Assembly (NCBI GenBank): GCA_016124935.1
Contig: WGMS01000023.1
Span: 1 to 64,000 of the forward strand
Direction: 5' to 3'
Source: a bacterium
Lineage (GTDB): Bacteria; Cyanobacteriota; Vampirovibrionia; Obscuribacterales; Obscuribacteraceae
DNA length: 64,000 nt
Position numbers and translations under genes: made by a program. Under the pieces are notes generated by a model. It did not search any database. It was given only the letters and a program-made list of their open reading frames with translations, and was not told the DNA's origin. Shown one piece after another: positions 45,330 to 59,360 of the stretch. Each line of letters opens with the position of its first letter. Position 1 is the stretch's first letter.

Positions 45330-46025
45330 TTATAGCGGTCCGAAGCGAAAAGCGTTGCCACCGTTCTCCACCACCAGGTCCACAGCCAGATCCGCCTTGG
45401 CCACCAGCTCTTTCCAGCTCTGTCCGTGCTTGGGAAAGCAGGAGATACCAATAGATGCCCTTATAGGAATCTTGTACTGCTGGTAGGTGACAAGGGATTT
45501 TTCAAAGTGAGTGCGGATGCTCTCGGCTATCATTGTCGCCTCTGGACCTTTTAGTTCGGGCAGTACCACCATGAATTTTTCGTCGGCGAATCTACAGACG
45601 ATATCTATACCCAGCTCTGCGTATTCTACTAAGGCTTTTCCTATCTCTTTGATACATGCATCGGCGGCATGGGAGCTGAACTTATCTTTGATGAGCGGCA
45701 ACTCGGGAAAGCATACGATTAATACAGATAGCGGACGTTGAAATTTTTCGGCGCGCCGGTTCTCCAGTTTGAGCTGGCGGACGGCGAATCTGAAATTATA
45801 AATCTGAGGAATCTCGAGGTCATAGATAACCTTGCGCTCCTGTTGCTCCGGTGAAACCGTAGCGTTCTGGGCGATGGGAATGGCGAACATAGTCTGCTGC
45901 ATAGCCTGGGCTTTTGCGCGTCTTAACTGAGCCTGGGTTGGTTGATTGAGTTCTTGGCGAGTTTGACCGGCAAGACTCTGGTGAATTTTGCTGTCGCCAA
46001 TGTATTCTCTTTTATCGTCCGCCAT
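45330..46025 (-). CDS. degenerate GGDEF-domain protein
   Basis: 231 residues, with AGGA before the ATG. An N-terminal segment of about 75 residues (Gln/Ala-rich) precedes a GGDEF fold: NRRAEKFQRPLSVLIVCFPE, ADACIKEIGKALVEYAELGI, ASIGISCFPKHGQSWKELVA and KADLAVDLVVENGGNAFRF. The signature loop reads CRFADEKFMVVLP, so GGDEF has become ADEKF and diguanylate cyclase activity is unlikely. No receiver, PAS or membrane part is visible. Such proteins can bind nucleotides or act as scaffolds. It follows the EF-hand gene (23 bp) on the same strand. Confidence 0.78.
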   Translation of the reverse strand: MADDKREYIGDSKIHQSLAGQTRQELNQPTQAQLRRAKAQAMQQTMFAIPIAQNATVSPEQQERKVIYDLEIPQIYNFRFAVRQLKLENRRAEKFQRPLSVLIVCFPELPLIKDKFSSHAADACIKEIGKALVEYAELGIDIVCRFADEKFMVVLPELKGPEATMIAESIRTHFEKSLVTYQQYKIPIRASIGISCFPKHGQSWKELVAKADLAVDLVVENGGNAFRFGPL

Positions 46026-46048
46026 GTTATAGATTCCTTTTTCGTTTT

Positions 46049-46411
46049 TTACATCAGCTGAGAGATCATTTTGAAGTATGCTTCTAAATCCATACGCGAT
46101 ATGCCTTCCGGGTCCTGGTTCGCACCTTCGTCGAAGGAATCGGCAATAGACTGGCGATTATCCAGCAGGAAGGCGATGAAGGCTTTCTCTCTTTCGCTGG
46201 TGCTGGATGAGTTCAACGCTTCGTGCAATTCGCTTTCGTCGATGAAGCCATTCTTGTCTTTATCCAGCTCATCGAAGGCGAGATAAGCATAGGTCTTTAT
46301 CTCGTTGAAGCGTTCTTTGGTTCTTTCGGTGGTGCTCGAATGAACCCAGGAAAGGTCGAAGTTGAAATTGTTCTGGTCGTTCACGGACCTGAAATCTCCC
46401 GGTTGTGTCAC
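46049..46411 (-). CDS. EF-hand calcium-binding protein
   Basis: 120 residues, starting at GTG (46411). DKDKNGFIDESE at 50-61 is a complete canonical EF-hand loop: Asp at 1, 3 and 9, Asn at 5, Gly at 6 and Glu at 12. A second, degenerate loop (about 94-110, DEGANQDPEGISRMDLE) can pair with it. No signal peptide is present, so it is probably a cytoplasmic calcium sensor or buffer. It precedes the degenerate GGDEF gene by 23 bp on the same strand. Its partner is unknown. Confidence 0.82.
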   Translation of the reverse strand: MTQPGDFRSVNDQNNFNFDLSWVHSSTTERTKERFNEIKTYAYLAFDELDKDKNGFIDESELHEALNSSSTSEREKAFIAFLLDNRQSIADSFDEGANQDPEGISRMDLEAYFKMISQLM

Positions 46412-46554
46412 CTGAGTTGCTTATTTGATTAGTACCTCGTTCTTAAAATATTGAATCAACGCCGGTCGAACCTGCCGGAAAGAAAGGGACTTGTGCAACC
46501 CGGGTGACCTTTGTTAGATTTAGGAGGGGCGAATATTCAAAGGACTATATCTAC

Positions 46555-47322
46555 ATGAGCGCTTACCGAAAAGCAGTTTCGTTCTTCAAAAGTTTCCCCG
46601 GAGCCCTTCTGGCTTCTACTCTAATAATCTCTCCATGTTTTCTTGTCTCTTGTTCCAACGAAGCGGAAAAGAAGGCTGAGCCGAATATCTCGCTTGAAGG
46701 AGAGGATAATACCACTAAGAATTTTATCGATAGAAAGGGCAAAGACCCTACAAAAAATCCCGATGGCAGTCTCAAATGGGACAACTCGAAGATTATCTCT
46801 AAGAAGAAGTTCGTGATGACCTCATATATGAAGACCGGTCAAGAAGAGGATCCGGTCAAGTATTATTTCCCGCAGATTCAGGGTGGCAGTATTCCCAAAA
46901 ACGACTCGAAGAGAGCCGGTGAGCAGATGAAGACCAATCAGTTCGGCGTCCAGTATGCTGATCTCGAGGAAGGTACCGGACTTACCCCCGGAGAAAACGG
47001 GCTTACAATGATCCATTATGTCGGCTGGCTTCCCGACGGAACGATGTTCTATAACTCGATATCCCGGGGGCAACCGGTTCAATTTCATATGGGTGATGAC
47101 AAAGTCATCCCCGGGATTCAGTATGGATTGGTCGGAATGAAGGTCGGGGGCACTCGCAAGATGATGATCCCGGCCAAACTGGCCTGGGGGGCAAAAGGTC
47201 TTGAAGGTAAAGTCCCGCCCAACACGCCGGTAGTCTGTGTGGTCAAGCTTCTGACCACCGGACGTCAGGTCGGCCGCAAATCTATCGAAGCAGCCGAAGT
47301 CTCTGGAGCCTCACAGAACTAG
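46555..47322 (+). CDS. FKBP-type peptidyl-prolyl isomerase lipoprotein
   Basis: 255 residues from the ATG at 46555 (AGGA about 11 bases upstream). A signal peptide ends with the lipobox LVSC (Cys at 33), so the protein is lipid-anchored to an envelope membrane. A polar linker leads to an FKBP domain at about 140-240: QYADLEEGTGLTPGENG, VGWLPDGTMFYNS, VIPGIQYGLVGMKVGGTRKM and PPNTPVVCVVKLL. It would catalyse proline isomerisation of periplasmic proteins. A hairpin follows at 47326-47351, and the VirB6-like pair begins 290 bp downstream. Confidence 0.9.
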   Translation: MSAYRKAVSFFKSFPGALLASTLIISPCFLVSCSNEAEKKAEPNISLEGEDNTTKNFIDRKGKDPTKNPDGSLKWDNSKIISKKKFVMTSYMKTGQEEDPVKYYFPQIQGGSIPKNDSKRAGEQMKTNQFGVQYADLEEGTGLTPGENGLTMIHYVGWLPDGTMFYNSISRGQPVQFHMGDDKVIPGIQYGLVGMKVGGTRKMMIPAKLAWGAKGLEGKVPPNTPVVCVVKLLTTGRQVGRKSIEAAEVSGASQN

Positions 47323-47325
47323 CGA

Positions 47326-47351
47326 GAGCAGTAGCAGATCTTATGCTGCTC
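47326..47351 (+). terminator. weak terminator-like hairpin after the FKBP gene
   Basis: GAGCAG (47326-47331) pairs with CTGCTC (47346-47351), with further AGCA/TGCT pairing inside. The downstream sequence is GAGAGTTTGTTAAATGG, not a clean T-run. The rest of 47352-47610 has no credible gene; a 123-codon plus-frame across it overlaps the following gene out of frame. Confidence 0.4.
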
Positions 47352-47610
47352 GAGAGTTTGTTAAATGGTTCCGTCGGGGAATAATCTCGATGGGTACTTT
47401 CTGTGCCTTTTTGCGGGAAGTCGGAAAAATTAATTTGGGGTTGTCAACAGGGTACCAAAAGTTCACAATTCGAGCGTAGAGTCGTAGAGTCGCCATCAGA
47501 CAGGGTCTTGGCTCTCCCTCCAGCCCGCCCCTTTAAGACCAAGACCCGACTTACTAAATCAAAGAGCTCACAAATGGTCGAACGACGGTTCGGCCAAAAA
47601 GGTCATCAGA

Positions 47611-49260
47611 ATGCGCATCAGACCTATTTTAAGATTACTGGCAGTATTGTCGATTTTTCTAGGTGTATTCCTGAGCTCAGAAGCCTTGGCTCAAATGCCC
47701 ACTCCTCAGATGCCGAACACCAGCCTTGGTCAGCATCGAGTCAGGATGGGCGAAGCCCTGGGCTCTTACGGTAAAAAGATGTGGAACTGGCAGACCCAGA
47801 GCGCAGTGGAAGCAGCCGGGTCTCTGGGCATTCCACCATCGGGCAACCCCCAGTCTCTTTCCATAGGCGATGGAACTTCGGACCTCCTCAATCTCAATTA
47901 TCAATCCGAGCCCCAGGGGCAGAAACCGGTGCCGGAGTCGAAGACCGTCGAAACCCAGATGCAATGGTTCGAGCACTATCCTATCTTTCCGCCAAACGAT
48001 AACCGGGTCGCCCCGAAACGCGCTGTTTTCCGTGCTTATCCTAAGATCGACAAGAACATCACCATGCCCAGTGCCGAGGCGATGGCGGCAAGAGACGCTC
48101 TGGCATCTACGCAGACTTATGGGGGCAAACAGGGAACCGGACAGAGAATAATGGGGGCGATTCAAAAAGCGGCGGTCGAGTCCATCACTGGCATGGACCC
48201 CAAGCAGAAATTCGACAACGCCAAGTCTCAGCAGCATGGTGCCGCCCAGGGGGCATCGGATGCGGTGGCGGACGCGTTCAACCCTACCTGGATAGCGATG
48301 CTCGAGTTGCAGATGAGCAATCTTCTAAATGTGGCAAACGAAGCCACGGGCTCGCCCAGCAGCGCCTTTGCCGTAACCAAGACTCACCGTAACGCCATAT
48401 GGTTCGTACAGCGCATGTACGCCGAGGTCTATGTGCCGATGGCGATTCTTTTTCTTCTGCCCGGAGCTGTTATCACCCAGATGAAAGGGGTGGTGTCCCA
48501 CGGTATTTTGAGCTCCGGCAATGACGAGGACGCTGCCAGTCCTTTTGTAGGCATTCTGCGGGCGATGATCGCAATATTCTTGATCCCGGCCTGCCAGCTC
48601 ATTACCAGTTATTGCATTGATGTGGGCAACTCCTTGACCCATGAAGTGCGCCAGCACATTAATCCGATTACCATCTATAACTGGGCCAACGAACAGGTCT
48701 TTCGGGCACCGGAAGAGAATAAGGTCAATCAGGTTATGCACCCCAGCAACTTCCCGGTACTAGGTAAACTCACCCAGGGGCCGGAGGCCGAGTCCGGGGT
48801 AGAGGCTCAGTCCACAGCCACGGTCATGCTCCAGACCCTGGCGAACACCATGGCAGAGTCGGCCGCTATGGGATTGGTCATGATGTGCGCCTTCCAGATC
48901 ACGATGATCTGTTATCTAATGCTTATGGGACCTCTGGCGGCGGCGTTCTATGCCTGGCCTTCCGGTCTGGGTAATTTATTCAACAAGGTTTTTTCCACCT
49001 GGGTCGACGCCATGGTCAACCTGTCTCTATGGAGATTCTGGTGGACCGTGGTTCTGCTCTGTATCGACACGAGGCTTGGATGGCTTGGTGCCATGGGGGG
49101 CTACAGCCTTTATTCGGAGTGGGAGCTGCTTATGTTTATCGCTTTCCTGACAATTCTTACTTATGTCCCCTTCAATCCATTTGATTTCCAGGCGGGCGAG
49201 ATGGTTTCTCAGCTGATGCAGAAAGCTGAAGGAGCGGTTTCAGAAGCCTCCAAGAAGTAA
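47611..49260 (+). CDS. polytopic membrane protein with VirB6/TrbL-like core
   Basis: 549 residues. A signal-like first helix (LLAVLSIFLGVFLSSEALAQ) is followed by a polar region of about 215 residues and then five or six membrane segments: YVPMAILFLLPGAVITQM, FVGILRAMIAIFLIPACQLI, MGLVMMCAFQITMICYLMLM, LSLWRFWWTVVLLC and LLMFIAFLTILTYVPF. The segment MGPLAAAFYAWPSGLGNLF, then STWVDAMVNL, resembles the GP...P...LF..W pattern of VirB6/TrbL inner-membrane proteins of type IV secretion/conjugation systems. The same core recurs in the next gene. No other secretion gene is in the window. Family placement is inference. Confidence 0.7.
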   Translation: MRIRPILRLLAVLSIFLGVFLSSEALAQMPTPQMPNTSLGQHRVRMGEALGSYGKKMWNWQTQSAVEAAGSLGIPPSGNPQSLSIGDGTSDLLNLNYQSEPQGQKPVPESKTVETQMQWFEHYPIFPPNDNRVAPKRAVFRAYPKIDKNITMPSAEAMAARDALASTQTYGGKQGTGQRIMGAIQKAAVESITGMDPKQKFDNAKSQQHGAAQGASDAVADAFNPTWIAMLELQMSNLLNVANEATGSPSSAFAVTKTHRNAIWFVQRMYAEVYVPMAILFLLPGAVITQMKGVVSHGILSSGNDEDAASPFVGILRAMIAIFLIPACQLITSYCIDVGNSLTHEVRQHINPITIYNWANEQVFRAPEENKVNQVMHPSNFPVLGKLTQGPEAESGVEAQSTATVMLQTLANTMAESAAMGLVMMCAFQITMICYLMLMGPLAAAFYAWPSGLGNLFNKVFSTWVDAMVNLSLWRFWWTVVLLCIDTRLGWLGAMGGYSLYSEWELLMFIAFLTILTYVPFNPFDFQAGEMVSQLMQKAEGAVSEASKK

Positions 49261-49315
49261 CCTCCTCTTCTCATCCAGATTAAGAAAACAGCCAACGAAT
49301 AAGAGACTCTTCACC

Positions 49316-54430
<5,115 letters not shown>

Positions 54431-54437
54431 TCCAGAA

Positions 54438-54482
54438 ATAGAAGGGGCACCGGTTATAGTGCCCCTTCTATTCTGATTCTTT
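54438..54482 (+). terminator. strong intrinsic terminator after the giant membrane protein
   Basis: ATAGAAGGGGCAC (54438-54450) pairs perfectly with GTGCCCCTTCTAT (54459-54471), loop 8, followed by a T-rich stretch (TCTGATTCTTTATT). It closes the VirB6-like pair and could also act leftward for the convergent metalloprotease transcript. Confidence 0.88.
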
Positions 54483-54557
54483 ATTGGGTTTTCTCCGCTA
54501 GCTGCTTCGATTTGTTCTTCATCGAAGCGCTCCATGGTGTTTTGGAAGGGCCTATAT

Positions 54558-55829
54558 TCAGTGACCCGTTATAGACTGAAGCTTAGCTTCTACTTTATTG
54601 GCCTCTACTTTGTTGTTGAGGATGTTGAGTACTTTCAGATAGTTGCCCAGAACCTGAATCAGGGCCGGTTTGTTGTTGCCGGTTTCAAGTAGAGGGACAG
54701 CCTTTCTATAATAGTCGGCGGCTCCTTTTAGATTGAAGGTCATCCCGGCAATGGAGCCGTAATTGGCGTAGACGGCACCGAGGTTGGCGCAGACCAGCTT
54801 GTTTCCGGGGTCGAGTTTGTGGGCTGCCTCCAGCTTCTTCATGGCGACCTCGAACTGATTTGCTTTCAGGGCTCTGGCTGCTTCGTTGTTGAGCTGTACG
54901 GCATTGACCTGGGGGTTCCTGCCGTCCAGGATCGTATTGGTCTTTTGCATGGCTCTATCCTGATTCAGTCTGATACCGGCAATGGTCTCTTCGTCCATGC
55001 TGTAGAGTTCGTTCAAGCTGTTTGTGTCACGATCTGTAAGAACCGCTGGATCAGAGGTATAGACCGTTGCGAACATCACATCGGCGCGCTCCGGGCTGTG
55101 TCCGGTCAGACCCAGCGCGTGTCCGGCTTCGTGCAGACAGACCCGGCCCATATAGTTGGGACTGATGGAATCGGCGTTGGGGGCAGGAAGGGTGAGAATC
55201 TTCATGTCCACGCTGGCTATGCCTTCCTCGGTTGGGACGACTACCGTATTGCCGCCTTCTTTTTGAGACATCAGGTCATTGCGATCATCGGTCCAGCGAC
55301 AGACTATGTGGGCTTCTTCGACGGAATCGCTGAAATTTATTTTGAGCTTGCCCTGGCTTTTGTCAGCCCAGGATTTGAAGGCGTTTTCCAGAATGGTTGG
55401 ATACGACTGATCAAAACCTTTTACCGAAGAGGATTTTTCTATGAATATCTTGATCGGCATATTCTCGGCTTCCCAGCGTGTAAGTCCCTCTTCGGCAATA
55501 TTGCCGAGATAGTTGTCTTTGAGGGCGAGCAGTTCTGAGAGAACGCGAGATCTATCAGGAGCAGTAGAGGAGGCTTGTGGCGGTGTTGCCGGCGGTGACG
55601 AGGGAGTTTCCTGCTTTATTTCATCCGGCTCGAGAGGCAATTTTGAAGGTGGCGCCGCTTCCGGCGGCGGTGGGGGACCATCGTTGCCGACTTCCTTCTC
55701 CAGTCCGTCCATCATCTTGCTCAGGCCCTGATCCCAGTTCTTCGGCTGAGCCCGGCAGGGCGTAGATGATAGGAGGTGATAGACAGTTAGAATCGCAAGT
55801 AACTTGAGTGAGGGCGCTTTCTTGAGCAT
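54558..55829 (-). CDS. secreted matrixin-like zinc metalloprotease with TPR tail
   Basis: 423 residues. A signal peptide (LKLLAILTVYHLLSSTPCRA) is followed by a Pro/Glu-rich linker (about 45-95) and a catalytic domain with VCLHEAGHALGLTGHSPERA, then DVMF, at about 232-253: HExxHxxGxxH followed by a Met-turn, as in matrixins/metzincins. The C-terminal 120 residues contain two TPR-like units (RALKANQFEVAMKKLEAAHK, ANLGAVYANYG). It is exported and could process surface proteins. Its 3' end faces the giant membrane protein. A small ORF lies 8 bp upstream on the same strand. Confidence 0.85.
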   Translation of the reverse strand: MLKKAPSLKLLAILTVYHLLSSTPCRAQPKNWDQGLSKMMDGLEKEVGNDGPPPPPEAAPPSKLPLEPDEIKQETPSSPPATPPQASSTAPDRSRVLSELLALKDNYLGNIAEEGLTRWEAENMPIKIFIEKSSSVKGFDQSYPTILENAFKSWADKSQGKLKINFSDSVEEAHIVCRWTDDRNDLMSQKEGGNTVVVPTEEGIASVDMKILTLPAPNADSISPNYMGRVCLHEAGHALGLTGHSPERADVMFATVYTSDPAVLTDRDTNSLNELYSMDEETIAGIRLNQDRAMQKTNTILDGRNPQVNAVQLNNEAARALKANQFEVAMKKLEAAHKLDPGNKLVCANLGAVYANYGSIAGMTFNLKGAADYYRKAVPLLETGNNKPALIQVLGNYLKVLNILNNKVEANKVEAKLQSITGH

Positions 55830-55837
55830 CTATGCCT

Positions 55838-55981
55838 TTATCTGGATACGGACGCGGATGGATGAACCCAGGGGGCCTCGTAACTGGATACGGGCTCTTT
55901 ATTGATCCAGTTGGGAGCGGTGGCGAGAAGCACACCGAAAAGGACGCTCATCCAGATTGTTTGTAGAGGGATATTCTTCAT
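55838..55981 (-). CDS. small hydrophobic-N-terminus peptide upstream of the metalloprotease
   Basis: 47 residues: MKNIPLQTIWMSVLFGVLLA, then TAPNWINKEPVSSYEAPWVH and PSASVSR. A GGGGA site lies about 9 bases upstream of the ATG. The sequence looks like a signal peptide or one transmembrane helix plus a short Pro/Trp/Tyr-containing tail. Its stop overlaps the AAAGG site of the metalloprotease gene, suggesting translational coupling. It may be a leader or small inhibitor. It was found by reading the strand directly; no family is recognised. Confidence 0.4.
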   Translation of the reverse strand: MKNIPLQTIWMSVLFGVLLATAPNWINKEPVSSYEAPWVHPSASVSR

Positions 55982-56179
55982 TGACCGGGTTCCCCGGGGC
56001 TGGATCTCTCTTTAAACTTGCCCTCGCGAAGCCGGATTAAAACGCTTGGCATCGATGGACAGAGGCTTTCGCCTGACTATTCGGAGAATGATTCGGAATT
56101 TTGCTTATAAATGTGTACGGGACCGTTTTCACGGACCCGCACCCACTCGCTGCTCACAAAAAACTTTCTAACTATTCGA

Positions 56180-56830
56180 TCAATCGTTCAGGATCTTGCC
56201 ATAGGCATCCTTATTGGTCAGGTAGCCGGTGGCGGTGGAAGCGCCTTTGCCGGAATAGTCGGCGTAGACCTTAGCCTGGGTCGCTTTGCTGACTAGTTGA
56301 CCGTTTACGTTCTCCTGACCTTGCGGGAAGCGTACCGAAGCTGCCACATGCTTGTTGACCGGAACATTCTGGTGGATGTATCTGATTTTCTTGGCCACGG
56401 CTTGCTGTCCAGTCAAAGGATGCGGATTAGCCGGATTGGCTGCATGGATCGGTTTGATGTAGTGGAAGGTGCGCTGTTTTTGTTCCGCTTTTACGTACTG
56501 GACTTTTGTGCGGTCGGAGGCACTGCCTTGAACCATATGATTCATCGGAGCCCAGTAATAATGCCCCAGATTTCTGTTGCCTTTGACCAGGCTGTGCTGC
56601 CAGCCTGATTCTTTGACAGAGCCCACGGTATATCTGATACCGGGCTTCATCTGTTTTTTGATATCTTCGGATATCGGAATAGGTGAATTGTAGGTTCTTT
56701 CTACGGTGACTTTTTTGGCTGCAGGGAATTCTTGTGCCTGGGCGCTCTGGGCGCCGACCAGCGCTGCCAGAGTGACGGCTGCTGCCAGTAAAGATGCTCT
56801 TTTGGTAATTTCGAAAGTCTTGGAGAACAT
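56180..56830 (-). CDS. exported protein of unknown function
   Basis: 216 residues. A clear signal peptide (SLLAAAVTLAALVGAQSAQA, cleavage near AQAQEF). The mature part is basic, rich in His, Tyr, Gln and Asn, and without cysteine: KVTVERTYNSPIPISEDIKK, NLGHYYWAPMNHMVQ and YIHQNVPVNKHVAASVRFPQ. I recognise no domain. Between it and the small ORF (55982-56179) I see nothing. Gene spacing suggests its own promoter and a periplasmic or surface location. Confidence 0.72.
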   Translation of the reverse strand: MFSKTFEITKRASLLAAAVTLAALVGAQSAQAQEFPAAKKVTVERTYNSPIPISEDIKKQMKPGIRYTVGSVKESGWQHSLVKGNRNLGHYYWAPMNHMVQGSASDRTKVQYVKAEQKQRTFHYIKPIHAANPANPHPLTGQQAVAKKIRYIHQNVPVNKHVAASVRFPQGQENVNGQLVSKATQAKVYADYSGKGASTATGYLTNKDAYGKILND

Positions 56831-56983
56831 ATGTCTTAGACCTCTAAAGTAACGAAATAGGGCTTGGGGGTGGCGTTCCGTCAGAGGAACCGCTGCAATC
56901 TCGATGCTATTAATTTACGCGTCAAGTGTGACCTTTTGGTACCTCATTGGAACGCTTAGATTAAATGACCTCAAAATCTCGAA

Positions 56984-58453
56984 TCAGGTCCTAGGCACTG
57001 TAAACCAGAAAGTGCTGCCCTGACCCGGCACGCTCTCCACGCCAATATGCCCACCATGGGCCTCGACTATGGATTTGCATATGGACAGTCCCAGGCCCTT
57101 GCCTCCTTTGATATTCGCGTCCGAGGATTCGACCTGTTGGAATTTATCGAATACCTTATCTATATAAGTTTCGGGAATTCCTCTGCCCTGATCTATAACG
57201 GAGAATCGAACGTTTTCAGGTTCGGCCTCGCTAATGGTCGCGCAGATGGTGATAGAGGTATCAGGATCGGAGAACTTAACCGCATTCGATACCAGATTGA
57301 CCAGGACCTGGACAAGCCTGTCTGCGTCAGCCTGAAGGGCGATGTTCTCCCCCTGGCGCGCCAGGGTTATTCCATTTTGTTCGGCAAAGGCGGTCATTGA
57401 GCCCAGGGCAGCATCTATGATCTGGTCTGTGTCGGTGGAGGAGATCTCCATTTGCAGGGTGCCGGAGGCCAGGCGTTCTACGTCGAGAAGGTCATTGGTC
57501 ATGTCGATGAGGCGTTTGACCTCGACTTCGGCTGTCTCTACTCTTTTTTTCGCCTTTTCCGAAATTTTTCCGAAAGTTCCTGCTGCCAGCATGGTCAAAA
57601 GTCCCTGCACCGAGGTTAGTGGCGACCTCAGATCGTGGCTTACCATCGAGAGAAGATACTGTTTCATCTGCTGAGCTTTGTACAGTTCGTCTACCATATC
57701 GTGGAATTGCTGGTCTAATTCGGCGATTTCGTCGGAGCCTCCTATCGGGGGCGTCAGAGCCTCTCCTTTGGGAACTTTATATGTATTGTCGATAACAGAT
57801 TTGATTCTTGCTGTGATGCTGCGAGAGAAGAAATTGGCCAGCACCATGGCGATAAAGATGTTGAAGACGACAAAGCCCATGATCAGATACTGCAATCGCT
57901 CTCTCGATTTTGCCGCAGCCTTTAAATAGGCTTCGGCCAGGATCTGTTCTTCTTCCAGTATCGATTGAACGTTGCGCATTATCTCGTCTACCAGTTTTTT
58001 AGAGGTGACGATGGCAAGCGGTCCGGAGAAAGCAAATCCTGAGGACTTTCCTTCGATGGTGCTGTCGGTGGCTTTGACGATTTTGTCCAGAATCGCCTCG
58101 CCTTTCTTGGTGGACAGCTCCAGCTTTTTGAGGCGCTCCAGTTGATCGGCCTTGTTCGCTTTCGTCATCAAGGATTTTAGTATGCGAAGCTGGGTGCGGA
58201 TGCCTTTTCTGTTGTTCTCGTATTTCTCACGGAAGTAGTCGCTGTGGGTGGTGGTGTAGGCGGCCACGACCGTGGCGCCCTCGGCCACGTTGCGCCCGAA
58301 GACACCGGTGTTATAGATGATCTCTTTAGAGGTTATCTCTCTGCGCAAGTCGGATTCTGCCTGCTGGAGCATGAGGATCAAGAAGGTGACGAAGAGAAGT
58401 TCGAAGACCACCGGAATCGAGACCAGGACTATTCCTTTATCTGAGATTTTCAT
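56984..58453 (-). CDS. sensor histidine kinase
   Basis: 489 residues. Two transmembrane helices (about 9-30 and 187-209) flank a helical periplasmic sensor of about 155 residues of the CHASE3/four-helix-bundle type. HAMP (about 210-262) is followed by HisKA with YLLSMVSHDLRSPLTSVQGL (phospho-His at about 273) and the ATPase boxes LVNLVSNAVKFSD, IDQGRGIPE and GGKGLGLSICK. All catalytic residues look intact. The response regulator gene is divergent, 177 bp away, and is the likely partner. The ligand is unknown. Confidence 0.93.
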   Translation of the reverse strand: MKISDKGIVLVSIPVVFELLFVTFLILMLQQAESDLRREITSKEIIYNTGVFGRNVAEGATVVAAYTTTHSDYFREKYENNRKGIRTQLRILKSLMTKANKADQLERLKKLELSTKKGEAILDKIVKATDSTIEGKSSGFAFSGPLAIVTSKKLVDEIMRNVQSILEEEQILAEAYLKAAAKSRERLQYLIMGFVVFNIFIAMVLANFFSRSITARIKSVIDNTYKVPKGEALTPPIGGSDEIAELDQQFHDMVDELYKAQQMKQYLLSMVSHDLRSPLTSVQGLLTMLAAGTFGKISEKAKKRVETAEVEVKRLIDMTNDLLDVERLASGTLQMEISSTDTDQIIDAALGSMTAFAEQNGITLARQGENIALQADADRLVQVLVNLVSNAVKFSDPDTSITICATISEAEPENVRFSVIDQGRGIPETYIDKVFDKFQQVESSDANIKGGKGLGLSICKSIVEAHGGHIGVESVPGQGSTFWFTVPRT

Positions 58454-58630
58454 AGGAGATTTTCATAGGCCAATTTCTGGTGATAATTTTCCGGCGGTCC
58501 TTTTTTAATGGCAAAAAAAATACTGTAAGATGGGAAGAATATTTAGTGTCAAGGATATTACTTGGTTACTGGTTATAGTAGTCTATTGTAAGTCTCTACT
58601 ATTTACCTTCAAATCGAAATCTATTACTAG

Positions 58631-59302
58631 ATGGCAAAAGTACTCCTGGTTGAAGATGATCGCAACTTAGCCGGCACCGTTCGTGAGTGGCTCGAGTTCG
58701 AGCATTATCTTGTCGAATGGGTCGAGACCGGCACCGATGCCCTCGACATGATGAAGTCCTATAAATATGATGTGATTATCATGGATCTTACCCTGCCAAA
58801 AATGGACGGGATCGAGGTTTGCAAGAACTTTCGTCAGCAAGGTGGCGAGACTCCTATTTTGATATTGACCGGAAGAGGGACTGTGCCTGATAAAGAGCTC
58901 GGTTTCGATGCCGGCGCCGATGATTATCTGACTAAACCTTTTCATTTAAAGGAATTGTCGGCAAGGATAAGAGCGCTTTTGCGCCGTCCCAAAGATTTTG
59001 CCGGCGAAGTCTTGAAGGCGGGCAATATCTCTCTGGATATAGGCTCCCATACCGTTACCAAAGAGGGTAAGGACATTCATCTGCCCAGGATGGAGTTTGC
59101 CCTTCTAGAGTTTCTCATGCGTCATAAAGGACAGGTCTTCAGCGCTGAAGCTTTACTAGACCGGGTCTGGACGGCTGATTCTGATAAGTCTCCCGAGACG
59201 ATCAGAACCAGTGTCAAGAAGCTACGCAGCAAAATAGACACCAAAGGAGAGCCTTCTCTTATAAGGAATGTCCATGGTGTGGGCTACAAGCTCGAGGGCT
59301 GA
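58631..59302 (+). CDS. OmpR/PhoB-family response regulator
   Basis: 223 residues. The receiver domain has LLVEDDRN, the phospho-acceptor Asp in IIMDLTLPKMDG (about 52) and the Lys in DYLTKPFHLKEL (about 102). The winged-helix domain (about 125-222) ends with SPETIRTSVKKLRSKID and IRNVHGVGYKLEG. It should be phosphorylated by the divergent histidine kinase and bind DNA, possibly the inverted repeats just downstream or the 177-bp shared promoter. No ribosome-binding site of the usual strength is seen. Confidence 0.94.
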   Translation: MAKVLLVEDDRNLAGTVREWLEFEHYLVEWVETGTDALDMMKSYKYDVIIMDLTLPKMDGIEVCKNFRQQGGETPILILTGRGTVPDKELGFDAGADDYLTKPFHLKELSARIRALLRRPKDFAGEVLKAGNISLDIGSHTVTKEGKDIHLPRMEFALLEFLMRHKGQVFSAEALLDRVWTADSDKSPETIRTSVKKLRSKIDTKGEPSLIRNVHGVGYKLEG

Positions 59303-59323
59303 ATCGGCAATCTCGGCATAATC

Positions 59324-59360
59324 ATGACAGTGACAGTAAGTAGATTTGCTGTCATACTGT
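59324..59360. promoter_or_regulatory. overlapping inverted repeats between the response regulator and MerR-like genes
   Basis: ATGACAG (59324-59330) pairs with CTGTCAT (59349-59355), and ACAGTA (59333-59338) pairs with TACTGT (59355-59360). The two overlap, so they could be alternative hairpins or tandem operator half-sites. No T-run follows. The gap 59303-59643 also contains the direct repeat GATTGCTGT (near 59462 and 59481) and a TTGACA at 59609, the best -35 candidate for the MerR-like gene. I see no credible gene there. Confidence 0.4.

Noticed and set aside
47403..47774. 123-codon plus-strand frame before the VirB6-like gene
   Set aside because: It overlaps the start of the supported 549-residue gene out of frame, has no ribosome-binding site and no recognisable domain.
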